64,000 bases of DNA from Portibacter lacus (GCF_021533215.1 NZ_JAJNKA010000017.1:1-64000), one strand, 5' to 3'. Shown: positions 25,284 to 34,657, counted from the stretch's first letter. Translations and numbers: made by a program. Notes: generated by a model not told the origin, from the sequence alone.

Positions 25284-28200
25284 CTACTGCTTTGCTGGAC
25301 TAGGATATGATGGAATTTTTATTTGAACTGGCTTTTCACGCTCTAATGTTTTTAGAAGTTCTGAGACTGCTCGTTCTAGCTGTGGATCTATACCATTGTT
25401 AAGCGACTTAGCATCTTGCCTAATTGCGATATCTGGAGCAATTCCGGTATTTTCTCCTATCCATTCTCCTTTTGCAGGATCGAAAACTGCATTATCAGGA
25501 GAAGTTAAAGCGCCACCATCTACTAAGCTGTAATGAACTGAGGATTTGACTAATCCACCCCAAGTGGTAGATCCGATCAGAGGACCTGCTTCTTGATGTC
25601 TGAAAACCCAAGGGAAGAAATCTCCACCAGATCCAGCCATTTCGTTGATAAGTAGAACTTTAGGTCCTAAAACACCAGTCGGCAATCGAAGTGGCTTCCC
25701 ATTAGGAACTTCATTCGTAATTGCTGCACGTAATTTCCTGGTCATTAAATCGACCATGTAATCATCTAGTAAGCCACCACCATTAAATCGCTCATCAATG
25801 ACTGCACCTTCTTTATCTTGTTGTGCAAATAGATATCTATTAAATGATACAAAGCCTGGTACACTAGTATTCGGAACCCAGATATAGGCTAATCTTCCAT
25901 TAGAAAGTTTGTCCACTAATCTACGGTTATCTTCTACCCAAGCTCTTTGTCTTAACGCGTTTTCACTTCGAATCGGAGAAACCGTCTCTTTCCATGAACC
26001 TTCGAATTTCGGTTCTGAATTGATATGGATAATGGTTTGGTTTCCTACAGTTCCGTCTAAAGAAAGGTACAGATCTGCTTCGCTTGTAATTTCTTTTCCA
26101 TTGATTCCGACAAGGTAATTTCCTTCTTCTACTTTGACATCGGGGCGATCTAGTGGACTCGATAAATCTGGATTCCAACTTTCAGAATTATAAATCTTTG
26201 TTATTTTCCAATAATTCTGGTCAGCTTCGAAATCAGCACCCAAAAGTCCAACTTTATCCGATTCTGTTTCTGGATAATCGCCACCAAATACGAAACTGTG
26301 GCCAACTGATAATTCTCCACTAACCTGATCTAAAACATAGGTAAGGTCAGCTCGATGTTTTATAAATGGCACCAATGGAGCATATCGTTCATAGACATCA
26401 TCCCAGTCTCTTCCATGCAAATTAGGATCGTAAAAATAATCACGCTCATATCTCCAGGCTTCATTGAAAATCTGCGTCCATTCCTGCGATCGGTCTAGTT
26501 TCATCTGCAAATCCATCTTAAGTGACTTCCCATCCTTTCCACTTGGTCCACCAGTACCGACAACTTTCCAGTCACCTCCAACTTGAGCGAGCATATTTTT
26601 TCCATCCGGAGTAGTTACTATTGAGTTCACTCCATCTAAGAATTCTTTTGCTTCTCTGTCTTTTAGTGAAAATTTGTGAATGGTTGCACCTCTAGAATTT
26701 GGTTTTCTCTCAGCGATAAATACATGCCCTTCAGGAGCAAGTGCAGTTCCGATATAATTCGCAACGTCCATTGGCAAAGCTATCGTCCGTCTTTCAAGAT
26801 TATCAAAATCTATCTTGATCAGTTTTTCTTCTTCTTTCTTATCCTCAGCGCCATCTTCGTGGTCTTTGTCAGAATCTTCGTCTTTGGACTTTTTCTTTTT
26901 CGGTTTTTTCTCTTCTTTCGGATCTGCCTCTGTTTTCTCGTCACTATCTTTCTCTTCGTCAGCTTTCACTTCTTCTTCATCGCTTAATGGAATGAATGGA
27001 CTCTCATCTTCTGCGTCAAGGTTGATCAAATATGCTGCATATTCTGGTCTTGCTGTCATCGCACTTGTATTCGCCCATCCAGAACCTAGCGCAAGATCCG
27101 TACTCGCTAAGAAATAAAGGTGTTTCTGATCCAAGTCCCAAGTTGGCGAAAACGCGTCCGCAAAGGAGTTTGTCAGTGGTTTGGCTATTTTACTTTCTAG
27201 AGCATAAGCCATGATCTGACGAAAACCATTATCGCCAGTTTTCGTGTATGCCAGCCATTTAGAATCTGGTGACCAGCTTAGCCCAGATCTTCCTCGCTCT
27301 AAGTTATTTCCTCCGATATCAGCAGTAGTAATCGTTTCACTTTCTAAGTCAATGTATTTTATTCTAACGTCATCATCCACATACGCGATGTACTTTCCAT
27401 CTGGTGACCAATTCGGTTCCCAGCCTAACTTTGATTCGCCTAGTGAAATCGTTTTATGTATCTCTAACCCATCTTGACTGGCGAGGATTAATTCATACCC
27501 GTTTCCATTTTTATCAGAGAACCAAGCCACTTGATCACCTTTCGGGGACCATATCGGTCGGCGATCCGCAGCGCCAGAGGATTGAGTAATGTTTCTTGAG
27601 TTTCCTTTTTCAACAGGGACTGTGAACAGTTCTCCTCTGGATTCGAAAATAGCTCTTTTTGCATTAGGTGAAATAGATGCATTGTCAGCACTTCGGCCCA
27701 CATTTTCCCACTTGGTTTCAGCCCACGGGAAGTCTCCTATTAGATTGATTTTTAATTTTTCCGATTGCTCAGTTGTTAAGTCGAATAGGTGAAGGTATCC
27801 ATTGCGTTCATACACTAATTTATGTCCATGTCCTGAAAGCCATTTGATATCAGCACCTTTCAATTTTGTGACCTGGCTTACTGCTTTTGTTGTTGGCTGA
27901 TATGACCAGATATTCATTGTTTTATCCCTGTCAGACAAGAAGTACACCATGTCTCCTAGCCAGACTGGCTTAATATCATAAGTTTTATCATGTGGAATTA
28001 AGGTCTCTTCATTAGTATTAAGATCAAGAATGATAAGAGGCGTATTCTGTCCTCCTCGGTATCCTCTCCATTCAGAATCCCATCTCCGAACCCTATCTAA
28101 AGCGAGGCGATTTCCGTCTGCTGAGTAAGTAGCATCATTTCCCCATTGTTGATTAATCATTTCAGATGGGCCGCCATCTTTAGAAACCGTCCATAGCCTA

Positions 28201-28598
28201 TTGTAACGCGATGGAGCTGTTTCTCGGGAAGAAGCATATAATATTTTTGTTCCATCTGGAGTCCAGTCTCTGACTTCATCAGTTGCAGGATAGTAGGTTA
28301 ATCTTTCTGGAGATCCTCCTTCTATAGAAACTGTGTAAACGGATGGCGCTCCTGATCTGTCAGACGTGAATGCGACCGTTTTTCCATCTGGAGAGATGCG
28401 AGGGTTAGTTTCGATCGCAGACGTACTTGTTAATCTTTTCGTAGTATTGTCAGAAAGGTCTAGTGTCCAGATATCTGAAGCATAAGTAAATACAACGTGA
28501 TGATCACTGAGGTCTGGTGATCTTAATAGTCGAGTTTCTTGTGCTGATAAATTTACGGTGAGGATTAATGCAAAAATGTGGTAAATGATTTGTTTCAT
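25284..28598 (-). CDS. Tricorn-like S41 peptidase
   Basis: A protein of about 1104 residues, exported (signal IIYHIFALILTVNLSAQ). I prefer the second Met (28598) as start, because it gives a better signal peptide than 28616. The order follows tricorn protease: WD40/beta-propeller repeats (NPRISPDGKTVAFTSD, then IWSPKGDQVAWFSD), a linker, a C1 helical region (AWRYERDYFYDPNLHGRDW), a PDZ domain (YLVGINGKEI), then the S41 catalytic domain with VIDERFNGGG and NEMAGSGGDFFPW, the Ser after GSG-type turn being the nucleophile. A long Lys/Asp/Glu-rich insert (about residues 550-605) separates the propeller parts. It probably degrades peptides in the periplasm. Confidence 0.92.
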   Translation of the reverse strand: MKQIIYHIFALILTVNLSAQETRLLRSPDLSDHHVVFTYASDIWTLDLSDNTTKRLTSTSAIETNPRISPDGKTVAFTSDRSGAPSVYTVSIEGGSPERLTYYPATDEVRDWTPDGTKILYASSRETAPSRYNRLWTVSKDGGPSEMINQQWGNDATYSADGNRLALDRVRRWDSEWRGYRGGQNTPLIILDLNTNEETLIPHDKTYDIKPVWLGDMVYFLSDRDKTMNIWSYQPTTKAVSQVTKLKGADIKWLSGHGHKLVYERNGYLHLFDLTTEQSEKLKINLIGDFPWAETKWENVGRSADNASISPNAKRAIFESRGELFTVPVEKGNSRNITQSSGAADRRPIWSPKGDQVAWFSDKNGNGYELILASQDGLEIHKTISLGESKLGWEPNWSPDGKYIAYVDDDVRIKYIDLESETITTADIGGNNLERGRSGLSWSPDSKWLAYTKTGDNGFRQIMAYALESKIAKPLTNSFADAFSPTWDLDQKHLYFLASTDLALGSGWANTSAMTARPEYAAYLINLDAEDESPFIPLSDEEEVKADEEKDSDEKTEADPKEEKKPKKKKSKDEDSDKDHEDGAEDKKEEEKLIKIDFDNLERRTIALPMDVANYIGTALAPEGHVFIAERKPNSRGATIHKFSLKDREAKEFLDGVNSIVTTPDGKNMLAQVGGDWKVVGTGGPSGKDGKSLKMDLQMKLDRSQEWTQIFNEAWRYERDYFYDPNLHGRDWDDVYERYAPLVPFIKHRADLTYVLDQVSGELSVGHSFVFGGDYPETESDKVGLLGADFEADQNYWKITKIYNSESWNPDLSSPLDRPDVKVEEGNYLVGINGKEITSEADLYLSLDGTVGNQTIIHINSEPKFEGSWKETVSPIRSENALRQRAWVEDNRRLVDKLSNGRLAYIWVPNTSVPGFVSFNRYLFAQQDKEGAVIDERFNGGGLLDDYMVDLMTRKLRAAITNEVPNGKPLRLPTGVLGPKVLLINEMAGSGGDFFPWVFRHQEAGPLIGSTTWGGLVKSSVHYSLVDGGALTSPDNAVFDPAKGEWIGENTGIAPDIAIRQDAKSLNNGIDPQLERAVSELLKTLEREKPVQIKIPSYPSPAKQ

Positions 28599-28862
28599 TC
28601 CTTGTTTGGTTTTCAATTAAAGTAGAAGAGTTAATTCAATTTAAATATTTGCTAAATATATTAAAAGATATGGGTGAAAGCCTATTAAATCGACAAAGTA
28701 AATTAATTCTTATACAGATTATATAGGGAGATAAGGAATGTACTTATGATCAGACTGAGGAATTTCGGTTTATAGATTGTGTATTTTTCACCTTTTTTTA
28801 TGTCAATTTTTTAATGCAAATCAAAAATTGATGAGACACTTTTACGGTTGCTAGCTGGCGGG

Positions 28863-28904
28863 TGGAAAGAGTAGTATTTTAAATGGAAAGAGTAGTATTT
28901 TAAA
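28863..28904. repeat. Exact 21-bp tandem duplication
   Basis: The 21-base unit beginning TGGAAAGAGTAGTATTTTAA occurs twice in a row without change, in the 442-base gap between two divergent genes. The rest of that gap (28599-29040) is AT-rich and holds no ORF. Confidence 0.85.
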
Positions 28905-28974
28905 TGTTAGATTTTTTCGATTTTATTATGTTCATAGATCTAGAAGTCTATTCTTCAACAGTTGGAAATTCAAA

Positions 28975-28991
28975 TTGGCACATGTCTTGTA
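28975..28991 (+). promoter_or_regulatory. Sigma-54-like -24/-12 element
   Basis: TTGGCACATGTCTTGTA matches the sigma-54 pattern TGGCAC-N5-TTGC except for T in place of the final C. The implied transcription start is about 40 bases before the metalloprotease ATG. The window also encodes a sigma-54 activator. A weak call because the -12 GC is not kept. Confidence 0.35.
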
Positions 28992-29040
28992 AAATTAAGA
29001 TAGAGTAAGTAGACTATTTACCTCAAAAAAAATCAAGCGT

Positions 29041-30642
29041 ATGTCACAAATTAAAATTTACATTTCACTTTTTTTATTAGTCCCAATTTTCTGTTTTTCT
29101 CAAGTGATAGACAAAGAGCAATTAATATATAAACAAATTAATTGTGAGATTCCTATTCAAAAAGTATTAAAGCCGAAATCGATTCCTTATGAATTCAAAG
29201 ATGTAAATAATAAAAGAGCGCTTAATTATAGCATTAATTTTATCGCTGATGGAACAGTGCTTGGAGGATTAAATTGTAGCGAGTGGCCAGCAGCAGCAAA
29301 AACGGCATTAGAATATGCAATGAGCGTCTGGAGTGATGCATTAGAAAATACGCAAAATATAGGAATTGATGCTTGTTGGACAGTAGATGTAGGCGGAAAT
29401 ACGCTTGCGCAAGCAGGAGCTTTTTATGTATATGCTTCTGGATATGGTGGAGTAGGAGGTACTTATTTTCCTACGGCTTTAATAGAACATATAGCTGACC
29501 AGCCAGTAAGTGGTGTAGATATTCAATCTTTCTTTAATGCGAATCGAACGGATTGGTATTATGGTTTAGATGCGAATACACCTTTTAATAAAATTGATTT
29601 TGTTTCAGTTTCGATACATGAATTAGGTCATGGACTGGGATTTTCTGGTTTTCATAACATCGATGACGGTGTCTTAGATGGTAATATGAATCATGAATGC
29701 GATGGGACATCAGGGAATGGGTGTATCGGTCTATTAAGGGAAGGATCTTATGTTCCATCTATGTATGATCGGTTTGTAGATATTGATAATGAAACAAAGA
29801 TTACATCTTTAGCAAATCCTAGTGTGGCGATTGCTACTAATATTACAGGTGGAAGCACAACAGGAGGAAGTGGAGGATTGGAATTTGATGGAACGAATGA
29901 AAATGTTGCCAGAGCCCCTGGTATACAACTGCATACACCAGCATCTTACACACCTGGTTCGAGTTATTCACATTTTGATGAAACCACTTTGCCAAATGAA
30001 CTTATGTCTCCTTCATTCACATTTGGCCAAGCAGTACATGATCCAGGAATGGCGCAAGTTGTTATGGAGGAAATGGGCTGGTCGTCTGTTATTGTTCCAG
30101 TTGAACTTACGGAATTTTCAGTACAGCAAAATAAGGATCAAGTACTATTAAATTGGTCAACAGCTTCTGAAATTAACAATGATTATTTTAGTATTGAAAA
30201 ATCAACTGACAATAAAGAATTTTATGTTATTGGAAAAGTGAATGGGAACGGAACCAACTCAAGCTTGAAAGAATACGATTTTGTCGATAGACAACCAGTT
30301 CAGGGAGAAAACTATTATAGATTAAAGCAAATAGACTTTAATGGTGATTTTGAGTATTCTGATGTGAAAGTGGTTGATTTCGAAAGGAATCATAGAGATG
30401 TTAAGGTAGTTCCTAATCCAGTATCTGATATATTGACGGTACACTTTGGAAAAAAATCGAGACAGAATGACACAGATGTTTTGATTTACACAATGAATGG
30501 GAAGTTCATTAAAATGGTCAGTGTAGATTATGATCAAGCATCAAAACAGATCAATATTCAAGATCTAGCGAGTGGTAATTATTACCTTAAAATAGTTGAT
30601 GGGCAGAACGTGATGACAAAGAATTTTGTAAAAATGGATTAA
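29041..30642 (+). CDS. T9SS-secreted zinc metalloprotease-like protein
   Basis: A 533-residue exported protein (signal ending PIFCFSQ) with a zincin motif HELGHGLGF at residues 193-201 and a further His205 in GFHN. The third zinc ligand is not at the standard metzincin position (HExxHxxGxxH), so the exact clan is unclear; similar HELGHGLGF proteins occur widely in bacteria. From about residue 350 an Ig-like/fibronectin-like segment follows (VELTEFSVQQNKDQVLLNWSTASE, in two parts), and the last 75 residues (VVPNPVSDILTV to the end) form a type A T9SS sorting domain. It likely digests extracellular protein. A sigma-54-like site lies upstream. Confidence 0.82.
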   Translation: MSQIKIYISLFLLVPIFCFSQVIDKEQLIYKQINCEIPIQKVLKPKSIPYEFKDVNNKRALNYSINFIADGTVLGGLNCSEWPAAAKTALEYAMSVWSDALENTQNIGIDACWTVDVGGNTLAQAGAFYVYASGYGGVGGTYFPTALIEHIADQPVSGVDIQSFFNANRTDWYYGLDANTPFNKIDFVSVSIHELGHGLGFSGFHNIDDGVLDGNMNHECDGTSGNGCIGLLREGSYVPSMYDRFVDIDNETKITSLANPSVAIATNITGGSTTGGSGGLEFDGTNENVARAPGIQLHTPASYTPGSSYSHFDETTLPNELMSPSFTFGQAVHDPGMAQVVMEEMGWSSVIVPVELTEFSVQQNKDQVLLNWSTASEINNDYFSIEKSTDNKEFYVIGKVNGNGTNSSLKEYDFVDRQPVQGENYYRLKQIDFNGDFEYSDVKVVDFERNHRDVKVVPNPVSDILTVHFGKKSRQNDTDVLIYTMNGKFIKMVSVDYDQASKQINIQDLASGNYYLKIVDGQNVMTKNFVKMD

Positions 30643-30781
30643 TACTTTTTCGGATGGTTGAAAGCGACCGGAAAGTGTAATATTTTTTTAGCTAAATTGT
30701 TTACATCTACAGATCATAAGTGGAATCTAAATCATAGTGGATTCAGGTCTTATCGCAAGTCTCATTTTATGAAGCTATTCA

Positions 30782-30817
30782 TAAAAAAAGCCCCCAAAAG
30801 TAAACTTTTGAGGGCTT
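30782..30817 (-). terminator. Intrinsic terminator of the groES-groEL operon
   Basis: Read on the minus strand, GCCCTCAAAAG pairs with CTTTTGGGGGC (one mismatch) around a four-base loop, then seven T residues follow. It lies 27 bases after the groEL stop. It may also end plus-strand transcripts. Confidence 0.88.
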
Positions 30818-30841
30818 CGTATTTTATCCGCGAATGCGATC

Positions 30842-32482
30842 TTACATCATTCCTGGCATTCCGCCTCCACCATGCATGTGACCTCCGCCACCTGCACCAG
30901 CTTCTTCAACTTTGTCATTGATCACACATTCAGTTGTTAAAATCATACCAGCAATAGAACCTGCATTTTCTAATGCAATTCTTGTTACTTTAGTAGGATC
31001 GATAACACCTGCTTTTTTCAAATCTTCGTAAATATCAGTTCTTGCATTGTAACCATAAGAACCTTTGTTGTCCATAACTTGTCTTAAAACAACAGAACCT
31101 TCTACACCTGCATTATCAGCGATAATTCTTAGTGGTGCTTCTAATGCTTTTCTTACGATAGCAATTCCGATGTTTTCATCTTCATTAACTCCTTTCAAAG
31201 AATCTAAAGAAGCAATTGCTCTTACTAAAGCAACTCCACCTCCAGCAACGATTCCTTCTTCTACAGCAGCTCTTGTTGCGTGAAGTGCATCATCAACTCT
31301 ATCTTTCTTCTCCTTCATTTCTACTTCCGTTGCAGCACCTACATAAAGTACAGCTACACCACCTGCTAATTTCGCAAGTCTTTCTTGAAGTTTCTCTCTG
31401 TCGTAGTCAGAAGTTGTTGTTTCAATCTGAGATTTAATCTGATTGATTCTTGCTTGGATTGCATCATTTCCACCAGCTCCATTAACAATTGTAGTATTGT
31501 CTTTGTCTACCGTGATTTTCTCTGCAGTTCCTAAATGCTCGATATCAGCATTTTCTAATTTGTAACCTTTCTCTTCAGAAATAACAGTACCTCCTGTAAG
31601 AATTGCGATGTCTTCTAACATTGCTTTTCTTCTGTCTCCGAAACCTGGAGCTTTTACTGCAACAATCTTAAGTTGTGCTCTAAGTCTATTCACTACTAAA
31701 ACACCTAAAGCTTGAGATTCGATATCTTCAGCGATGATTAATAATGGTCTATTTGCACCTACTGCTTTTTCAAGAATAGGTAAAATATCTTGCATGTTAG
31801 ATATCTTCTTATCATAAATAAGAACATATGGGTTTTCATATTCAGTAACCATTGATTCTGTATCCGTTACAAAATATGGAGATAAATAACCTCTATCAAA
31901 CTGCATTCCTAATACTTCATCTACATAAGTATCAGTTCCTTTAGATTCTTCTACTGTAATAACTCCGTCTTTAGAAACTCTTTTCATTGCATCAGCAATT
32001 AAAGATCCTATTTCGTTATCGTTATTAGCAGAGATAGATCCTACTTGTTTGATTTTTTCGAAGTCATCACCGATGATTTCCGTTTGCTCTTTAAGATCCG
32101 CGATAACAGATTTAACTGCTTTATCGATACCTCTTTTAAGATCCATTGGGTTAGCACCAGCAGTTACGTTTTTCATACCTGCAGTTACCATTGCTTGTGC
32201 AAGAACAGTTGCTGTAGTCGTTCCATCACCTGCAATATCAGCAGTTTTAGAAGCAACTTCTTTAACCATTTGTGCGCCCATGTTCTGTACTGGGTGTTCT
32301 AATTCAATTTCTTTAGCAACAGAAACTCCATCTTTAGTAATGTTCGGAGCTCCGAAACTTTTCTGAATAATTACGTTTCTTCCTTTAGGTCCTAATGTGA
32401 CCTTCACAGCATTTGCAAGCTGATCTATACCTGATTTTAGCTGTTCGCGTGCATCGGAATTAAAGCTAATCTCTTTAGACAT
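30842..32482 (-). CDS. groL: Chaperonin GroEL
   Basis: The 60-kDa chaperonin, 546 residues, forming the cytoplasmic folding chamber with GroES. Clear landmarks are [12 protein letters not shown] near residue 25, the ATP-site motif [13 protein letters not shown] near 86-98, KDNTTIV near 325, [18 protein letters not shown] near 404-421 (the family signature region), and the Gly-Met-rich tail [16 protein letters not shown]. It lies 60 bases after groES in the usual groES-groEL order and is followed by an intrinsic terminator. Confidence 0.99.
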   Translation of the reverse strand: MSKEISFNSDAREQLKSGIDQLANAVKVTLGPKGRNVIIQKSFGAPNITKDGVSVAKEIELEHPVQNMGAQMVKEVASKTADIAGDGTTTATVLAQAMVTAGMKNVTAGANPMDLKRGIDKAVKSVIADLKEQTEIIGDDFEKIKQVGSISANNDNEIGSLIADAMKRVSKDGVITVEESKGTDTYVDEVLGMQFDRGYLSPYFVTDTESMVTEYENPYVLIYDKKISNMQDILPILEKAVGANRPLLIIAEDIESQALGVLVVNRLRAQLKIVAVKAPGFGDRRKAMLEDIAILTGGTVISEEKGYKLENADIEHLGTAEKITVDKDNTTIVNGAGGNDAIQARINQIKSQIETTTSDYDREKLQERLAKLAGGVAVLYVGAATEVEMKEKKDRVDDALHATRAAVEEGIVAGGGVALVRAIASLDSLKGVNEDENIGIAIVRKALEAPLRIIADNAGVEGSVVLRQVMDNKGSYGYNARTDIYEDLKKAGVIDPTKVTRIALENAGSIAGMILTTECVINDKVEEAGAGGGGHMHGGGGMPGMM

Positions 32483-32542
32483 GTTTAAATGTTTTTTTAC
32501 GTTTAATAAATAATTGGTTTAAAAAATAGGTTCGAATCGCAC

Positions 32543-32806
32543 TTACAGTACAACAAGAATATCATCTTCTCTCATGATCAGATAATCTTCACCTTCGAAA
32601 TTCAATTCTTGCCCAGCGTATTTTCCATAAAGAACAATATCTCCCGCAGCAACAGTCATTAAATTCCCATCTTTTCCCGGACCAACAGCAATAACTTCAC
32701 CTCTTTGAGGTTTTTCCTTAGCTGTATCTGGGATAATAATTCCACCTTTTGTTTTCTCCTCAGCCGGAGCTGGTTTAACAACCACTCTATCGTTGATTGG
32801 CTTCAT
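32543..32806 (-). CDS. groS: Co-chaperonin GroES
   Basis: An 87-residue GroES, slightly shorter than the E. coli protein as usual in Bacteroidota. It starts with the family signature [20 protein letters not shown], continues with the mobile-loop region [14 protein letters not shown], and ends [13 protein letters not shown]. It is the first gene of the groESL operon. A sigma-54-like TTGGCAC element lies about 50 bases upstream. Confidence 0.98.
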   Translation of the reverse strand: MKPINDRVVVKPAPAEEKTKGGIIIPDTAKEKPQRGEVIAVGPGKDGNLMTVAAGDIVLYGKYAGQELNFEGEDYLIMREDDILVVL

Positions 32807-32853
32807 GTTTTTATTATGTTTTTAGTTTGATAATTCAATTAACATATAGTATA

Positions 32854-32871
32854 TATCAGTTCTTGTGCCAA
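32854..32871 (-). promoter_or_regulatory. Possible sigma-54-like promoter of groES
   Basis: On the minus strand TTGGCACAAGAACTGATA has a perfect -24 half (TGGCAC) and a partial -12 half (CTGA instead of TTGC). Spacing to the groES ATG (about 50 bases) is nearly the same as for the element upstream of the gene at 29041. The TTG could instead be the -33 box of a housekeeping promoter with TATATGTT as a poor -7. Confidence 0.3.
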
Positions 32872-32965
32872 TACATTTTTTCTGACATATTAGCAGATAT
32901 CATATTCTAAGCTGAATTTCATCCTGCCAAAAACTGAAGTATTTTCAATGCTTTGCCAAATTGGC

Positions 32966-32993
32966 AAAAAAAAAGCCACGATTTTCGTGGCTT
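32966..32993 (-). terminator. Intrinsic terminator after secG
   Basis: Minus-strand AAGCCACG pairs with CGTGGCTT around AAAAT and is followed by nine T residues. It begins nine bases after the secG stop. Confidence 0.92.
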
Positions 32994-33001
32994 ATTATTT
33001 T

Positions 33002-33283
33002 TTATCCTTGTTGGGATCTTATAGGAGGTCCTCCTCCATCTAAGCCCACGGATTGTCCATTTACTACTAATACTGTAACAATACACATTGCGAACAATGC
33101 AACTGCTAATCCCCAAGTCAGTTTCTCAATGAAGTCAGATGATTTTGCTGCTCCAAACATCTGATTAGCACCTTGACCTCCAAACGTAGAATCAACTCCT
33201 CCTCCCTTAGGATTCTGGATTAAAACTACTAACATTAAAAGGACGCAAATTAATGCTATTACAACGGTTAGAAAATTTACCAT
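33002..33283 (-). CDS. secG: Preprotein translocase subunit SecG
   Basis: A 93-residue inner-membrane part of the SecYEG channel. It has two membrane segments, VVIALICVLLMLVVLIQ at about 6-22 and WGLAVALFAMCIVTVLVV at about 56-73, joined by the family loop NPKGGGVDSTFGG with the usual QNPKG turn and FGAAKSSDFIEKLTW. The Gly-rich C-terminus (DGGGPP) is normal for Bacteroidota. It lies one base after the stop of the TPR-like gene and is the last gene before a terminator. Confidence 0.95.
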   Translation of the reverse strand: MVNFLTVVIALICVLLMLVVLIQNPKGGGVDSTFGGQGANQMFGAAKSSDFIEKLTWGLAVALFAMCIVTVLVVNGQSVGLDGGGPPIRSQQG

Positions 33284-33284
33284 T

Positions 33285-34004
33285 TTATTTCGAATTAATT
33301 ATTTTTTCAATTTGAAGTGCAAAGAAACTACTTTTTTCTGGAAATATCAAACTTAACTTTTCATACATTAATTTTGCCTTCTCTATATGACCCTGTTGAG
33401 CCAGTATTTGGGCTAATGGTTCTGATATTATTTCATCCTTTTTGATAACACTCGCTTCTATTTTTTGAGCTAGTTTACTTTGCTTCTTTTTTTTCTTTTT
33501 CTTCTTTTTCTTGATCTGGTTGCTTTCTGAGCTCTCACTTGACTGGTCTCCTAAACTATTAATCCATGACGCAAAGTCAGACAGGGTTTCCGTATCGTCT
33601 ACATTTTCACTTTCGTCTGTATCTCCTATAGGAATAGCAACCTCTTCATTTTCTTCTTCTACGATAATATTTTCCGAATCAGAAGTTGCAACCTCTACAA
33701 CCTCTTCTATTTCTTCTACTTCCTCTTCTAAGATATCTTCAGCTTCCTCTACCAAACTTCCTAACTCCGTTTCTGACCGAGTCATTCGCTCTTGTAGAAA
33801 AGTTCTATCTACCGCATAGAATGAGGCCTTATGATAAATGTCCATGTCATCGATGAATCCTTCTAGCTGATGTTTCTTAGCCATTAAGAAATGAACAGCT
33901 TGAGCATATGGGAATTTTTCCTTCCATTCACCAAGTTTTTCAAAACTCAAATTGTGAACTCGGTTTAAATCTTCCAGATAATATGCCATGTTTTTCTCTT
34001 CCAT
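33285..34004 (-). CDS. Conserved TPR-like protein between lptE and secG
   Basis: A 239-residue protein with no signal peptide. The N-terminal part (YYLEDLNRVHNLSFEKLGEW, in which a FPYAQAVHFLMAKKH helix pair follows) and the C-terminal part (PLAQILAQQGHIEKAKLMYEKL, then FPEKSSFFALQIEKI) look like helical TPR-type units. Between them lies a strongly acidic region with many Glu/Val and a Lys-only run (nine Lys at about residue 168-177). A protein of this layout is often found between LptE and SecG genes in Bacteroidota; its function is unknown. It starts three bases after the lptE stop. Confidence 0.8.
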   Translation of the reverse strand: MEEKNMAYYLEDLNRVHNLSFEKLGEWKEKFPYAQAVHFLMAKKHQLEGFIDDMDIYHKASFYAVDRTFLQERMTRSETELGSLVEEAEDILEEEVEEIEEVVEVATSDSENIIVEEENEEVAIPIGDTDESENVDDTETLSDFASWINSLGDQSSESSESNQIKKKKKKKKKKQSKLAQKIEASVIKKDEIISEPLAQILAQQGHIEKAKLMYEKLSLIFPEKSSFFALQIEKIINSK

Positions 34005-34007
34005 ATG

Positions 34008-34517
34008 TTACCAGTCTGCAAAAGATTTATTGAAAATTTGTTCTATTATTTGTTCATATATATCGTCGATCGCTTGATCTTGAATACTTAGTAGATCTTG
34101 ATCTGGAGAGAAATCATAGTTCTGAGAAAATGTTTGCTTCCAACTTAGATCATTGTTTTTATTATTTATATACTCGACGGAAATGGAAACCTTAAGCCTG
34201 TTAAGGGAACTCTCCTCACTCCGAGTTGGTGCCAGCTGTTCTAGGTCATATCTTGAAATCTCACCTTTGAATTCCACATCTGGCTCTGTATCATTAGCAA
34301 CGAGTTTGGTTTGCTGATTAATCTTGTTTTTCAGATCTTCAGTAAATATCTGATTAATTAATGGAGGAGCATTTCTAGCCTTTAGGTCAAAGTTATCTAC
34401 ATAATAACTGGTAACATTATCTGGAATACTGATTCCATTCAGCGTATAACAACTGCTTATCGTAAATAATGTGATGATATATAAAATAGTTTTTGCCAAA
34501 TTTTCAATTTTTATCAA
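34008..34517 (-). CDS. lptE: LptE-like LPS assembly lipoprotein
   Basis: A 169-residue outer-membrane lipoprotein (lipobox ISSC22 followed by YTLNG). The body has the LptE pattern of Bacteroidota: VTSYYVDNFDLKARNAPPL near residue 35, IFTEDLKNKINQQTKL, then VEFKGEISRYDLEQLAP. LptE plugs the LptD barrel and helps insert lipopolysaccharide in the outer leaflet. Upstream lies a heptamer repeat region and then the sigma-54 activator, an arrangement that is conserved apart from the repeat. Confidence 0.85.
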   Translation of the reverse strand: MIKIENLAKTILYIITLFTISSCYTLNGISIPDNVTSYYVDNFDLKARNAPPLINQIFTEDLKNKINQQTKLVANDTEPDVEFKGEISRYDLEQLAPTRSEESSLNRLKVSISVEYINNKNNDLSWKQTFSQNYDFSPDQDLLSIQDQAIDDIYEQIIEQIFNKSFADW

Positions 34518-34571
34518 TCTAAAAGATTTTCAATTTTCGTAATTAAAGTATAAAGTCTTATTACTCGTAAA

Positions 34572-34657
34572 ACTCTCAAGACTCAAGACTCAAGACTTCC
34601 CGACTCAAGACTTCCGACTCCCGACTCCAGACTCCCCACTCCCGACTCCCGACTCAA
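34572..34657. repeat. Degenerate heptamer microsatellite (GACTCAA/GACTCCC)
   Basis: About eleven seven-base units in a row, of the forms ACTCAAG, ACTTCCG, ACTCCCG and ACTCCAG, with a few eight-base units. The array fills almost the whole gap between the sigma-54 regulator and lptE. Its last unit supplies the TGA stop of the regulator (bases 34654-34656 on the plus strand read TCA). Confidence 0.88.

Noticed and set aside
26676-27117. Overlapping plus-strand ORFs rich in Phe and Ser, antisense to the tricorn-like gene
   Set aside because: They are the reverse complement of the Lys/Asp/Glu-rich insert and carry no domain or start signal.
30658-30921. Plus-strand ORF of 87 codons after the metalloprotease gene
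   Set aside because: It crosses the groEL terminator hairpin and the groEL 3' end and shows no coding pattern.
32529-32540. GGTTCGAATCGC resembling a tRNA T-arm
   Set aside because: It lies in the 60-base gap between groES and groEL, with no room for a tRNA and no acceptor, D or anticodon arms.
33511-33819. Plus-strand Ser/Thr-rich ORF of 102 codons
   Set aside because: A shadow of the acidic region of the TPR-like gene on the other strand.
34572-34657. Repeat treated as a CRISPR or integration site
   Set aside because: Units of seven bases without spacers form a microsatellite, and no integrase or cas gene is present.
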